Shown here: positions 1 through 8,543 of the stretch, piece after piece | Layout: each line of letters begins with the position of its first letter | Numbering within the stretch: position 1 is the first letter of the stretch | Assembly (NCBI GenBank): GCA_003142355.1 | Contig: PLMF01000201.1 | Coordinates: 8,457 to 26,222, forward strand | Direction of reading: 5' to 3' | Length of the DNA stretch: 17,766 bases | Source of the DNA: Bryobacterales bacterium | Lineage (GTDB): Bacteria; Acidobacteriota; Terriglobia; Bryobacterales; Bryobacteraceae | Made by a program: the position numbers and the translations under genes | Notes under the pieces: generated by a model | What the model saw: the letters and a program-made list of their open reading frames with translations, nothing else | What the model was told of the DNA's origin: nothing | Databases searched by the model: none

Positions 1-69
1 AAACCCAAAGCAGCCGGGGTGCTGGCGGTTCGGGACTTCAGGGAATTGGTGCGGATCCGGGTCCTGCGC

Positions 70-83
70 CGGGGACTTCCCCG
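70..83. repeat. Short GC-rich inverted repeat
   Basis: CGGGGA-CT-TCCCCG is a perfect 6-bp inverted repeat, and allowing one bulged C the stem extends outward with the flanking GCG/CGC. No T-tract follows, so it is not a typical intrinsic terminator. The function is unknown and it may be chance in GC-rich DNA. Confidence 0.3.
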
Positions 84-684
84 CGCGGTTGAGTGTCCAA
101 AACCCTCCTCAGAAAGACAGCACGACAACGACGACGACGTTTCGGCTACCCCAGAGCGCAGACGCCGCATCTGGCGGTCCCCCGCGGAACCCAAGGAGGC
201 CTGCAACCTCAAGGATCTAAAGGTCCTCAAGTGCCGTTACACTTTTGGGATACGAGCCCTAAATTCGTTGCGAAAGAGGTTTTGAACCCTAATGCGACCC
301 GATATTTGCCATAATCACTGTTTCTCCGTCTGTCAGATGTACCACGAAGAATTACGAAAAGCGTAGTTGGTCGGAATCCCCGCCGACCAGATCCCCGCCC
401 CAGCGCAGATCACCAGACCTCCCGTCCTAAACCGAGCCTGTCGTATTCAACTTCAACCGCGCGCCCGACCCTACCGCGAGGGTCGGTTCCGAACACAACT
501 CTTGCGCACGACGGAGAATGAACCTGACATACTTCTTCGGTCCGCCGCACGCAAGGATACGTCCTCCAACTGCCCTAAACCAGACGATAGAGAGGGACGC
601 TACACGTCTAAAAACAGGCTCGTTCGACCGAGTGCACTTTCCCGCTTGGTGCGAGGAGGGTTGGCACAAACTGTTCCCGCTCAT

Positions 685-688
685 GGAG
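685..688 (+). promoter_or_regulatory. Ribosome binding site choosing the TTG start of wzx
   Basis: GGAG lies 8 nt before an in-frame TTG at 697. No ATG or GTG occurs in frame between here and the first membrane segment, so this is the best-supported start. A competing TTG at 661 has a GAGGAGGG directly abutting it, which is too close to be normal. Confidence 0.35.
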
Positions 689-696
689 CCGCCCCA

Positions 697-2109
697 TTGA
701 CAGCTGGCGAAAGATCAGCCGTAGCAACATCAACGATTCCCGGCCCGGGGGGTCGATCCGCTGGCTCCGGCCGGATCGGGATCCAGGAAAGGCACCGTAC
801 AGAGAGAGAGAGACGAGCTCTACTTGCCTCTGTTGGCGGCGCACTTGCCAAAGCAGTTCAGACGGGCGTCGCTCTGGTTAGCGTCCGACTGACGCTGGGC
901 TACCTCGGCTTCGAGCGCTACGGCCTTTTGATGACCGTAACGTCCGTCACCGCCTTTCTGAGCTTCGCCGACTTTGGTATGGGCAACGGCCTCCTCACGG
1001 CGATCTCGACAGCGCACGGTCGAGACGACCGTGAGGCGGCCAAAAGGAATGTTTCGAGCATCTTCTACATGCTCCTCACCATTGCGCTGGTGTGCCTCGT
1101 TTCGCTTGCTCTGGCCTACCGCTTCATCCCGTGGATGCAGATCTATAATGTGAGGTCTCCTCTCGCGGTCGCTGAGGCTGGCCCCGCAACAGTGGTTTTT
1201 GTCCTCTGCACCCTGCTCTGCTTGCCGCTCGGCGTAGTCCAACGAGTCCAGTCCGGCTACCAGGAAGGATTTCGAGCAGCTATGTGGCAGGCCGGCGCGA
1301 GCCTAATCAGCCTCATCGCCTTACTGGTAACGATCGCCTGTAAGGCAGGACTGGTCCCCATCGTACTGGCTGTCTCTGGTGCCCAAGTCTTAGTCGGTCT
1401 GTTGAACAGTCTCCACGAGTTCGGTTGGTCTCGCCCGTGGCTCGCGCCGACGTCCGCGGCCTTCTGTTGGAGGACTTCGAAAAAGCTCGCCCACACTGGT
1501 TTTCAGTTCTTTCTCTTGCAGTTGGTGAGCATAGTCGGGTTCAGCTCGGACTATATTGTCCTGGCCCACTGTGTCGGCGCCGGCAGTGTGGCCCAATACG
1601 CCACCGTGCAGAAGCTTTTCCTGCTGATCTCCACCCTTCAAGGCGTAGTCCTCACGCCCTTGTGGCCCGCATACGCTGAGGCCGCCGTTCGAGGAGATTA
1701 CGCCTGGATCAAAAGAACGCTCTTCCGGTCAACCGCTGTCGCAATGGCGCTCGCGGGAACGCTCTCACTCCCATTGATCCTCTATTCAGGTCCTCTCCTA
1801 TGGATCTGGACCAAGCAAGCGGTTGCCGTGCCACCCCAAACGCTCTGGGGACTGGCAACTTGGAGCGTTCTGTATGGGTACGGGGCCTCACTCTGGATGT
1901 TTTTATCGGCACTCAACCGCCTAAGGGTCCTGCTGATCACTGGCACCCTCTTCGCAGTCGTCTCAGTCGGGGCGAAACTCCTCCTGGCGCACCGCTGGGA
2001 GAGCGCTGGTGTCATTTGGGCGACAGTCATAACGTATGCCGCAATCGTAGTTGTGCCTGTAGGAATGCATGAAAGGCATGTACTCTCCTCTCTTCGCCAC
2101 AATACTTAA
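697..2109 (+). CDS. wzx: Wzx-type polysaccharide flippase (oligosaccharide transporter)
   Basis: This is an integral membrane protein of the polysaccharide transporter (MATE/MOP, COG2244) superfamily. By family knowledge it would flip undecaprenyl-diphosphate-linked repeat units across the inner membrane. From TTG 697 it would be 470 aa, the usual Wzx length. The N-terminal signature is clear: after a basic stretch ending near 820 come a first membrane segment, RLTLGYLGFERYGLLMTV and FADFGMGNGLL, as in many Wzx proteins (LGxxxYGL, ADFGxGNGL). About a dozen hydrophobic segments follow to the C-terminus, with a charged loop (HGRDDREAAKR) after the second. The start is uncertain: the frame is open back to TTG 367, but the 110 extra residues look non-coding. 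The next gene starts 69 bp downstream. The family assignment is firm; the transported glycan cannot be told from sequence. Confidence 0.85.
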   Translation: MTAGERSAVATSTIPGPGGRSAGSGRIGIQERHRTERERRALLASVGGALAKAVQTGVALVSVRLTLGYLGFERYGLLMTVTSVTAFLSFADFGMGNGLLTAISTAHGRDDREAAKRNVSSIFYMLLTIALVCLVSLALAYRFIPWMQIYNVRSPLAVAEAGPATVVFVLCTLLCLPLGVVQRVQSGYQEGFRAAMWQAGASLISLIALLVTIACKAGLVPIVLAVSGAQVLVGLLNSLHEFGWSRPWLAPTSAAFCWRTSKKLAHTGFQFFLLQLVSIVGFSSDYIVLAHCVGAGSVAQYATVQKLFLLISTLQGVVLTPLWPAYAEAAVRGDYAWIKRTLFRSTAVAMALAGTLSLPLILYSGPLLWIWTKQAVAVPPQTLWGLATWSVLYGYGASLWMFLSALNRLRVLLITGTLFAVVSVGAKLLLAHRWESAGVIWATVITYAAIVVVPVGMHERHVLSSLRHNT

Positions 2110-2178
2110 CGCACTCGCTCAATTCGCGGAGGTGCCACAGTTTCCTTACCGAGGCCAAGCTCCGATGGAGTGTTGTGA

Positions 2179-3042
2179 ATGATTCACAAACTAATCACGG
2201 CCCCGGTCCGGTTTTACAGAATGGCTTTGCTTGCAATGCGCGAGGCCGAGGTCGTTGCCTCTTTGTTGGCCCGCAATCGCCTCGATAAGTTGCTGGCGCA
2301 GGAACTGGGTCGCACCCCCAAACGTCTTGCCGCATACGGCTTCAAGGCTTTCTCACAGAGTGACGAGGATGGAATCATCCAGGAGATCTTTTGCCGCATT
2401 GGCACCACAAGCAAGTGCTTCATTGAAATCGGCTGCGGAGATGGATTAGAGAACAATACCCATCTCCTCCTCTTGTCCGGTTGGACCGGGCTCTGGGTGG
2501 ACGGAAGTCCCCAGAGCGTCGCTGCAGCCAGACGCTATCACGCTGGTGCCATTTTGCGGGGCTCCCTAACAGCCCACTGTTGCACAATAACAACCGAGAA
2601 CGTTGACCAGACGCTGTCCAGCCTGTGTCGCGTCGAAGAAGTAGACCTCCTGAGTATCGACATCGATGGGAATGACTACTGGATCTGGAGCGCTCTGAGC
2701 TGTGTCAGGCCACGCGTTGTCGTCATCGAATACAACGCGGCCCTCCGCCCTCCCCTGAGTCTTGTGCAATCATACCGTAGCAACGCCCAGTGGGACCATA
2801 CTAACTTCTTCGGAGCCGGATTAGCGGCGCTAGAAAAGCTGGCTGCCTCCAAAGGCTACTCACTGGTCGGCTGCAATTTAGCGGGCGTCAATGCCTTCTT
2901 TGTGCGTAACGACTGCCTTCATGAGACCTTTAGTGGACCTTTCACCGCACATAGCCAATATATGCCGCCAAATTACGATCTGTTCGCCCACACCCTGCGA
3001 CATGCCCACCCCCCAGGGGCAGGGGACTACGTGAACGTTTGA
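2179..3042 (+). CDS. FkbM-like / class I SAM methyltransferase-fold protein
   Basis: The product is 287 aa, probably soluble, with a Rossmann-like methyltransferase fold. Residues 58-71 carry FSQSDEDGIIQEIF, followed by a glycine-rich SAM-type motif FIEIGCGDGLENNT (81-94), the acidic strand WVDGSP (106-111) and LLSIDIDGNDYWIW (157-170), in the position of the FkbM DxEG segment. VIEYNA (182-187) follows. The set of motifs (SQ-DEDG, IEIG-DG-ENNT, DIDGNDYW) marks a conserved group of FkbM-related proteins frequent in polysaccharide loci, whose acceptor is not known to me. The start ATG has GGAG at 2167-2170, 8 nt upstream. It lies between wzx and a second FkbM protein, so a role in O-methylation of the glycan is inferred, not shown. 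Confidence 0.72.
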   Translation: MIHKLITAPVRFYRMALLAMREAEVVASLLARNRLDKLLAQELGRTPKRLAAYGFKAFSQSDEDGIIQEIFCRIGTTSKCFIEIGCGDGLENNTHLLLLSGWTGLWVDGSPQSVAAARRYHAGAILRGSLTAHCCTITTENVDQTLSSLCRVEEVDLLSIDIDGNDYWIWSALSCVRPRVVVIEYNAALRPPLSLVQSYRSNAQWDHTNFFGAGLAALEKLAASKGYSLVGCNLAGVNAFFVRNDCLHETFSGPFTAHSQYMPPNYDLFAHTLRHAHPPGAGDYVNV

Positions 3043-3138
3043 TTCTTCACTCGCGCAAGTGCGTATCCAGCCATCATCCCCCAGACGCCGCACCTCAGCC
3101 CTACTTCTCACGAATGACTCCCTAGCTAACAAACGTCA

Positions 3139-4062
3139 ATGTGGACCATTGTGGCAAACTCTCTGCGGGTACTCAAAACAGCGCTGCGCTACGCGCTGAG
3201 ATCAACGCTTCCTGGCCCTAGAGCCAGACGGGTCGAGGCGCGCAGGTATCTCGTGCTCGGGATCTTACATCTGTTGTTTGATGAAATCACGTTCCGCCGG
3301 AGCGGCTTCCTCTGGACTGGCTCACCAGCCTGTTATGTCACCAGGATGCTCTTCGTGAGGGGGCACCATCAGGACGATGATCTCGCTTCGGTTATCCCTT
3401 GGCTTCAGGAGAACACGGACTTTTCACGGCCGTTCATAGTAAATGTCGGGGCTAACATCGGTGACTCGGCCCTATTTTTGAGTAAAACCGGCAAACACGT
3501 AATTGCTATAGAACCCAATCCCGCCACATTTCGCAGGCTTGAACGAAACGTCAGGCAAAACGGCCTACAGGGGGCAATCACGTGTTGCCAACTCGCAGTC
3601 TCCGATGTTCCAGGAGACGTTGACTTGCTCATGGTGCAGAACTCGGCAAACAGTGAAATAGTTGGTGAAGGCGGTAAGGTAGGGCTTCGGGAGGGGCAGA
3701 GGATCATGGGCAGGACAAGGGTGAAGGCGGTCCCACTTGATTATTTACTCGATTCACTCGGTGTCGAAGCTGACAAAGTAGCGCTGGTCGTGTCCGACAC
3801 CCAGGGATTTGAGTCGCATGTTGTCAGGTCCGGGAAAAGGCTCTGGGCGGCGCACACACCGCTATGGGTCGAGGTCTGGCCCAAGGGACTTGACTGCCAT
3901 GGAGGCACCGCCGACTTCTTTGACATCTGTAAACAGAGTTTCACGACGGTTCTAAGATGTAACCCCTTTGATGGGGAGGCCCAACGAATTGAGACTCTCG
4001 AACACATTGCCCAGGGTCTCGCACCGCCTCCCAACGACTTTGCGGATATGTTGTTGCTCTAG
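3139..4062 (+). CDS. FkbM family methyltransferase
   Basis: This 307-aa protein has an N-terminal basic/hydrophobic stretch (about 1-65) that may lie against the membrane, then a class I SAM-dependent methyltransferase domain. Motif I is FIVNVGANIGDSAL (99-112), followed by AIEPNP (123-128), LAVSD (152-156), and VVSDTQGFESHVVRSG (217-232), the FkbM counterpart of KIDVEGAE-xx-L-x-G. FkbM enzymes O-methylate sugars or polyketides, so here a hydroxyl of the repeat unit is the likely target (inference). No strong Shine-Dalgarno precedes ATG 3139, and the 96-bp gap from the previous gene shows no terminator. The two adjacent FkbM-like genes are too different to be a recent duplication. Confidence 0.85.
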   Translation: MWTIVANSLRVLKTALRYALRSTLPGPRARRVEARRYLVLGILHLLFDEITFRRSGFLWTGSPACYVTRMLFVRGHHQDDDLASVIPWLQENTDFSRPFIVNVGANIGDSALFLSKTGKHVIAIEPNPATFRRLERNVRQNGLQGAITCCQLAVSDVPGDVDLLMVQNSANSEIVGEGGKVGLREGQRIMGRTRVKAVPLDYLLDSLGVEADKVALVVSDTQGFESHVVRSGKRLWAAHTPLWVEVWPKGLDCHGGTADFFDICKQSFTTVLRCNPFDGEAQRIETLEHIAQGLAPPPNDFADMLLL

Positions 4063-4134
4063 TAAAAGTATCGCGCGATTCTGGGGCGTTAGCTGGAACT
4101 AAACGTACCGTCTGATTCATTAAGGGCGTGCAAG

Positions 4135-5412
4135 ATGAGCGTGTTCTGTCGCCGGAATATCACGACAGCGAACCTGGGTGGCGGGCGCGTCGAGATCCTC
4201 TACGTAACCCAATCGCAGCCGAAAAGCACCGGGAACGGCGGCCACCACCGCGCGTATCAGATTCTGCACGATTGCATGGCGGCCGTCGGCAACGAAAACA
4301 TAACGGTGTTTTCTCTTGCGAAACGCTCCATGAGCGAAGGCAGCTACGGACAGAGTCCGAAGCATCAGGGGAGAGTTCTGAACGGTCCCCAGAATCGCGA
4401 ATGGGTAACCAAGCTGCGGATAGGCGCGCGGATGCTGTGGCGGAATCCGCTGAAGCCTGCCGGATCGTGGTACTTCTCACCGGTGCGATTTGGCAATCCT
4501 GACGTCCTACGAGCGTATAGGAACCACGTTGAGAGTTCAAACACTCCCAAGATCTGTCTCGTAGAACACGCAGGCATGGACGACTTTGTCGAGTTTAACC
4601 GTACTCGCGGGGTGCCAACGGTGGCATTGCCGCAGAACCTCGAATCGTTGCACGAGGGACGTTACCGATTCCAGCGTCCGCTGTCGGTCGCATGCCGATT
4701 AGTCGACTTCGGTCAGGAACTTGCGGTCCTAAAGCGATGCGAAGCGCGCATGTGCATATCGCAGATCGAGACTGCGATCCTAGACGTCCTGGTCGGGGAT
4801 TCGACATTCTACCCGTACCGCCCAGTCGGCGAGATCAAGAGCAAATTCCAAGGGATATGGAACCGGCGTCGCAAGCTTCGGGGCCACTTAGATCGAGACC
4901 GACCGTTTCTGCTCATGCTGGGATCGGCTGCTCACGCTCCAACAGGAGAAGGCATGCGATGGGTATTGAAACACATACAGGACGGTGGCGCCAGATTTCC
5001 GGCTGACTTGGTCGTGGTTGGAAGTGGGACGGATCTCCTGTCACAGGAGTACCGCCTCCCCTCGACGGTCTCCGTGAGAGGCTGGGTGTCCGAAGAGGAC
5101 CTGGAGGATCTTCTTGTCCGAACGCGCGCAGTCCTCCTGCCGAGCTTTACCGGGCTTGGCGCGCTAACGCGAGTGGCGGAGTTGAGGACCGCCGGCATCC
5201 CGGCAATAGCGAGCCGGCATTCGACATACGCCGTAGACCGGCTCGGGAAAGTCTGGCGCGTCTCTCGACGCTGGGAAGAGTGGTTGGATGCCGCTTTGGC
5301 AGCTGTCTGTGAGCCCCAAACGGCCCCGGAGGAAACTCCTGCCGATGACGAACCCGGAGGTGACCAGATCTTGGCCTCCGAACTACGGCGGTTGCACCCA
5401 TCTTCCTGGTAG
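4135..5412 (+). CDS. Glycosyltransferase, GT4-like (GT-B fold)
   Basis: This 425-aa protein has two Rossmann-like halves. The N-terminal half begins properly at VEILYVTQSQP (19-29) with NGGHHRAYQIL (34-44), typical of the acceptor side of GT4 enzymes, and includes ALPQNLESL (164-172). The C-terminal half has FLLMLGSAAHAPTGEGMRWV (258-277), LVVVGSGTD (292-300), VRGWVSEEDLEDLL (314-327) and FTGLGALTRVAELRTAGIPAIAS (338-360), the usual nucleotide-sugar-binding region. The first Glu of the EX7E pair is not obvious. ATG 4135 has AAGGG at 4122-4126, 8 nt upstream, which supports the start although the first 18 residues are not conserved-looking. It would add one sugar to the lipid-linked repeat unit at the cytoplasmic face. 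Donor and linkage cannot be told. Confidence 0.8.
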   Translation: MSVFCRRNITTANLGGGRVEILYVTQSQPKSTGNGGHHRAYQILHDCMAAVGNENITVFSLAKRSMSEGSYGQSPKHQGRVLNGPQNREWVTKLRIGARMLWRNPLKPAGSWYFSPVRFGNPDVLRAYRNHVESSNTPKICLVEHAGMDDFVEFNRTRGVPTVALPQNLESLHEGRYRFQRPLSVACRLVDFGQELAVLKRCEARMCISQIETAILDVLVGDSTFYPYRPVGEIKSKFQGIWNRRRKLRGHLDRDRPFLLMLGSAAHAPTGEGMRWVLKHIQDGGARFPADLVVVGSGTDLLSQEYRLPSTVSVRGWVSEEDLEDLLVRTRAVLLPSFTGLGALTRVAELRTAGIPAIASRHSTYAVDRLGKVWRVSRRWEEWLDAALAAVCEPQTAPEETPADDEPGGDQILASELRRLHPSSW

Positions 5413-5468
5413 GCGGCGCTGTTTGCTCAACCCTTCACTTTTCCGTTTTGCTAGCAATCACGAGCAAT

Positions 5469-5473
5469 AGGAG
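5469..5473 (+). promoter_or_regulatory. Ribosome binding site choosing a GTG start
   Basis: AGGAG lies 6 nt before GTG 5480. This supports the GTG over the in-frame ATG at 5504, which has no purine-rich site at proper spacing. Confidence 0.5.
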
Positions 5474-5479
5474 CTCAAA

Positions 5480-6175
5480 GTGCATTTTCGTATCCCTGCC
5501 AAGATGCAACCGGCGCTCACAAAGATCTTCCGCGATCTCACAGATCCTCCGACACCCAATCTCAGAGGTGATCGTGATATCGAGTACGCATGGGTGCTGA
5601 GCCACTTACCATTGGGAAGCGGCAGAGCACTGGACTTCGGCTGTGGCAACGGGTATCTGGGCCTGGGTGCCGCACTCCGCGGGTTCCAAACATTCGCTCT
5701 AGATGTGAGGTCCCCTCAATGGTTTTATCGGCACGAAAAGCTTCAGCACCTTCAAACGGACTTCCGCCAATCCTCCTTCGCCCCGGAGTCGTTTGACCTC
5801 ATAATCAACTGCTCTGCAATCGAGCACGTCGGGTTGGGTCGCTATGGAGACGGCGCAGAGCCGGACGGGGATCTGTCAGTAATGTCGATGCTCCGAGAAG
5901 TGCTCCGACCCCACACTGGTGTCATGCTCCTGACAATTCCGGTTGGACAAGACGCCATAATCGCCCCGTGGCACAGGGTGTACGGCCCGACACGGCTCCC
6001 CCGGCTGCTGGAAGGCTATCAGGAGGTGAGTTGCGGCTACTGGGCTAAGGACCGGCAGAATATCTGGAACCAAGTTGCCCGACCTGAGGCTCTAGCTACT
6101 CGTCCCAATGCTACGTACTACGGCCTAGGCTGTTTCGAGTTGCGAGCTGCCAGCGGCACGGTGTCGGCCCGATGA
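5480..6175 (+). CDS. SAM-dependent methyltransferase, DUF268-like
   Basis: The product is 231 aa from a GTG start set by AGGAG 6 nt upstream. It has the class I methyltransferase motif I ALDFGCGNGYLG (50-61), FALDVR (72-77) as the acidic strand after it, and NCSAIEHVGLGRYGD (110-124). TIPVGQDAIIAPWHRVYGP (152-170) resembles the C-terminal part of DUF268-type proteins found in glycan loci. Lys/Trp-rich CGYWAKDRQNIWNQV (185-199) follows. The substrate is unknown; a sugar hydroxyl or carboxyl of the repeat unit is likely from context. The stop overlaps the next start by 4 nt (ATGA at 6172-6175), so the two are probably translationally coupled. Confidence 0.75.
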   Translation: MHFRIPAKMQPALTKIFRDLTDPPTPNLRGDRDIEYAWVLSHLPLGSGRALDFGCGNGYLGLGAALRGFQTFALDVRSPQWFYRHEKLQHLQTDFRQSSFAPESFDLIINCSAIEHVGLGRYGDGAEPDGDLSVMSMLREVLRPHTGVMLLTIPVGQDAIIAPWHRVYGPTRLPRLLEGYQEVSCGYWAKDRQNIWNQVARPEALATRPNATYYGLGCFELRAASGTVSAR

Positions 6176-7044
6176 TGTGCATCTTCGGCTGCCCCAAGCC
6201 CTTCGTCGGGCACATCGGTGTAATTCAACGAAACGCGATTGGAAGCTGGTCGCGCCTGACGCCGAGGTGCCAGATCGTCCTGCTTGGCGGCGAACAGGGG
6301 ACCGATCGTGTTGCAGAGGAGTTCGGAGCTGCGCACATCCCATGTGTTGGAAAGAACGCAAGCGGTACTCCGACAATCGGCTCGCTGTTCGCCGAAGCTC
6401 AGTCCGTCAGTAAGTTTCCGTGGATGTGTTACTGCAACTGCGACATAATTCTCCTAAATGATCTGCTGCAAGCGCTGCAGAAAGTCTGGACTGTGATGAC
6501 TAGCACTATGGTCGTTGGCCGAAGGTGGGACCTGGACGTCAGGGAAGCAATCCCCACGTGTCCCGGGTGGGATCGGAACCTCAGGGAGCGTGTTTGGCGG
6601 CACGGTAGTCGCCACGCTCACACGGGCATTGACTTCATGGTCTTTCCGCGCGGGTCCCTTGGCGAGCTCCCCGCAATGACAGTTGGTCGCGGCGGTTGGG
6701 ACAACTGGATGCTGCACCACGCCAAGTCAGTTGGCCTAACCCTTGTCGATGTTAGTGAAGTTGTATTGGCAGTTCACCAGAACCACGACTATTCACACCA
6801 TCCCGGGGGTCGCCGCGGGGTGTCCGACGGCGCGGAGGCCCAGACCAATGTCAAAATGGCTGGGGGCACCACTCGCCTGCTTACCCTCCTTGACGCGGAT
6901 CTAGTCCTTACTCCGGCCGGCAGAATGGAAACCCGGCGAAGCGCTTATGCCATCTACCGCGCTCTCGTGAACAGTTCTGAATCCAACTGGTGCGCGCGCG
7001 TTCTCCTCGGAGCGATCCGTGGAGTGCGGAGACTGCGCAGATGA
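6172..7044 (+). CDS. Putative glycosyltransferase, GT-A-like
   Basis: This 290-aa protein resembles the loosely related bacterial GT-A-fold transferases found in polysaccharide loci. The start has RNAIGSWSRL and QIVLLGGEQG (34-43), YCNCDIILLNDLL (87-99) sits where the DxD metal/nucleotide motif is expected but reads CNCD, then come TGIDFMVFPRG (151-161), GRGGWDNWML (172-181) and VHQNHDYSHH (201-210), the last two being typical acceptor-side motifs of this group. It starts inside the stop of the methyltransferase (ATGA overlap) and its own stop overlaps the polymerase start by the same kind of ATGA, so the three genes form one coupled unit. A sugar-transfer role is likely from motifs and context, but the donor and exact CAZy family are not assigned. 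Confidence 0.68.
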   Translation: MMCIFGCPKPFVGHIGVIQRNAIGSWSRLTPRCQIVLLGGEQGTDRVAEEFGAAHIPCVGKNASGTPTIGSLFAEAQSVSKFPWMCYCNCDIILLNDLLQALQKVWTVMTSTMVVGRRWDLDVREAIPTCPGWDRNLRERVWRHGSRHAHTGIDFMVFPRGSLGELPAMTVGRGGWDNWMLHHAKSVGLTLVDVSEVVLAVHQNHDYSHHPGGRRGVSDGAEAQTNVKMAGGTTRLLTLLDADLVLTPAGRMETRRSAYAIYRALVNSSESNWCARVLLGAIRGVRRLRR

Positions 7045-8474
7045 GAGGCGGAATTCCAGAAGCCCAAACGCGCACACCAAAGCTGCCTAGGCTTACCACG
7101 ATCGATACCGCTGCCGCACTGAGCGTAGTGGTCTTCTGGGGAGGGCTTTTCGCGGCGCCGAGACTACTGGGTCTGCTTCAGGCGCAAGGCGACACGGACA
7201 GCGCGGCAGGCAAACTTCAGATCCAGGATATCCTCTTTCCATTCTTCTTGGCTTACATATATGTGAATCGGCGGACAGTTCGTACGATTTTGGGACCCAC
7301 GTTGATCCGTATCAGCATCATTTGGGGTGTCTTTTGCCTCGTCCAGGCCGGTCTGAGCAGCCCTCTACGGCACTACCCCCCTTTGGCCGCAGCGGCGTTC
7401 GCCGGAAAGGAACTTCAGTACCTTGTATCCATGGCATTCTTTGCGGCCTTCGCGGCGAGGCGCCTCCGGTTCACCGTCGTCAGCTGCGCGGTTGTGTTGC
7501 TACCCGTCTTCGGTTTTGCCACATACCAGGTCATAATCGGGAACCTAACAGGATATTACGGTGTCGGCTTGCCTTTCGAGGCGGGTGTTGCAGCCCCCTC
7601 GGAAGTCGGCGCCGTCGCATCGATTATGTTCGTCTGCGGACTGAGCTGTGTCCTAAACATCGGTATCCTGTTCGGAAGGGCCAAGAGGATAAGACTCATC
7701 GGCGCACTTGCCTCACTGGCCCTGTGCGCATTGGCTGCGGTCGTGCTGCTCGGATCCATATCCCGGAGCAACATTATAGGTGCGGTCGTGGCCTCGTTTG
7801 TCGTAATTCTCGTTAGGGTGTGTCGTGGTGAGTTGTCATTTAGTTACTTCCTGCCTGTCGCAATCGCGATCAGCCTTGCGGGGATCATGGACCAGAACCC
7901 CGTTTTAAGCAGACTGACGGGGCGATTTGCCGTCATCACCTCCAATTCCCTGCCGACTCGCGCTGAGAACTGGCGAGCGTTGATGGAGTATCAGCTTAGG
8001 GACCATGCGGACGATTTCGTTGGCACGCTCTTTGGGTTTGGTCTCGGCAGTCCTAACTTTCTTTTAGGAAACCAATCCAAGGGTTTCACCTTAGGCGTAG
8101 ACAGCCAATATGTCAGGCGCCTGTTCGAGGTAGGCTTAGTCGGAAGCCTCCTCTGGTTTCTTCTCCTCGCGGCTGCAGCGTATCGCGTGTTGCGCCAAGG
8201 GGACCGTTCTCCCTACGGCAAGCTGACGCGTGACGTGTGCATCGGTCTGTTTGTGCTCCTTTCGGTGGTGTGCATCGGACTAGAGGCCCTCCAGGTGGTT
8301 CGTATTGCCACTCTGTCTTACGCCATCATTGGGTCGCTGCTCGGGGCGCGGGCAGTTGGGCAGGCTCGTGGCTGGCGACGGGTAATTGTTTCAGAATCGT
8401 TGCCGCGCACGGAACAGACGCTCCGAGTAGAGCCCCTGTTCCGAGGGCACAACCAACGTAGGGTACCACGCTAA
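7041..8474 (+). CDS. wzy: Repeat-unit polymerase / O-antigen ligase family protein (Wzy-like)
   Basis: This 477-aa polytopic membrane protein has about eleven hydrophobic segments. I choose ATG 7041 because it overlaps the preceding stop (ATGA), though the frame is open slightly further upstream. The O-antigen ligase/polymerase (PF04932-type) hallmarks are present: a hydrophobic helix ending VVLLGSISRSNIIGAVVAS (234-252) with the SRS motif, a large periplasmic loop (about 285-355) with GFGLGSPNFLLG (332-343), and DSQYVRRLFEVGLVG (354-368) before the last helices. By family knowledge it would join lipid-linked repeat units at the periplasmic face. Ligase (WaaL) activity cannot be excluded from sequence alone, but the position among transferases favours polymerase. 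A basic C-terminal tail of about 40 residues follows. Confidence 0.8.
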   Translation: MRGGIPEAQTRTPKLPRLTTIDTAAALSVVVFWGGLFAAPRLLGLLQAQGDTDSAAGKLQIQDILFPFFLAYIYVNRRTVRTILGPTLIRISIIWGVFCLVQAGLSSPLRHYPPLAAAAFAGKELQYLVSMAFFAAFAARRLRFTVVSCAVVLLPVFGFATYQVIIGNLTGYYGVGLPFEAGVAAPSEVGAVASIMFVCGLSCVLNIGILFGRAKRIRLIGALASLALCALAAVVLLGSISRSNIIGAVVASFVVILVRVCRGELSFSYFLPVAIAISLAGIMDQNPVLSRLTGRFAVITSNSLPTRAENWRALMEYQLRDHADDFVGTLFGFGLGSPNFLLGNQSKGFTLGVDSQYVRRLFEVGLVGSLLWFLLLAAAAYRVLRQGDRSPYGKLTRDVCIGLFVLLSVVCIGLEALQVVRIATLSYAIIGSLLGARAVGQARGWRRVIVSESLPRTEQTLRVEPLFRGHNQRRVPR

Positions 8475-8543
8475 CGACCGAGAAGATCAGGATAAAGCGC
8501 TTCGGCGGTAGTCGAATCAACTAAGGGCTCTCTAATAGGTCGC

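Larger units (their letters stand above)
1..696. other. Gene-poor leader region, no convincing CDS
   Basis: About 700 bases before the flippase hold only short overlapping open frames (19-285, 93-314, 518-700) whose translations are Arg/Pro-rich and resemble no family I recognise. The frame of the flippase stays open back to a TTG at 367, but the extra residues look like non-coding translation (many Arg, Pro and Ser, no hydrophobic segment). A GC-rich inverted repeat lies at 70-83. A short ACGACG-rich tract is near 121-140. I see no clear promoter, tRNA or mobile-element end. It could be a true intergenic regulatory region or eroded remains of a former gene. Confidence 0.5.

Noticed and set aside
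268..295. Possible promoter (TTGCGA, 16 nt, TAATGC)
   Set aside because: The -10 match is poor, and the site is 400 bp from the first gene; not enough to call.
19..314. Two short overlapping + strand frames at the left edge
   Set aside because: Arg-rich low-quality translations, no ribosome binding site, no recognisable motif.
8504..8511. GGCGGTAG, the core of the RfaH-recruiting ops element
   Set aside because: The 11-mer consensus fails at the final T, the site lies inside the polymerase relic rather than in an operon leader, and RfaH/ops is mainly enterobacterial; an 8-mer is easily chance in GC-rich DNA.
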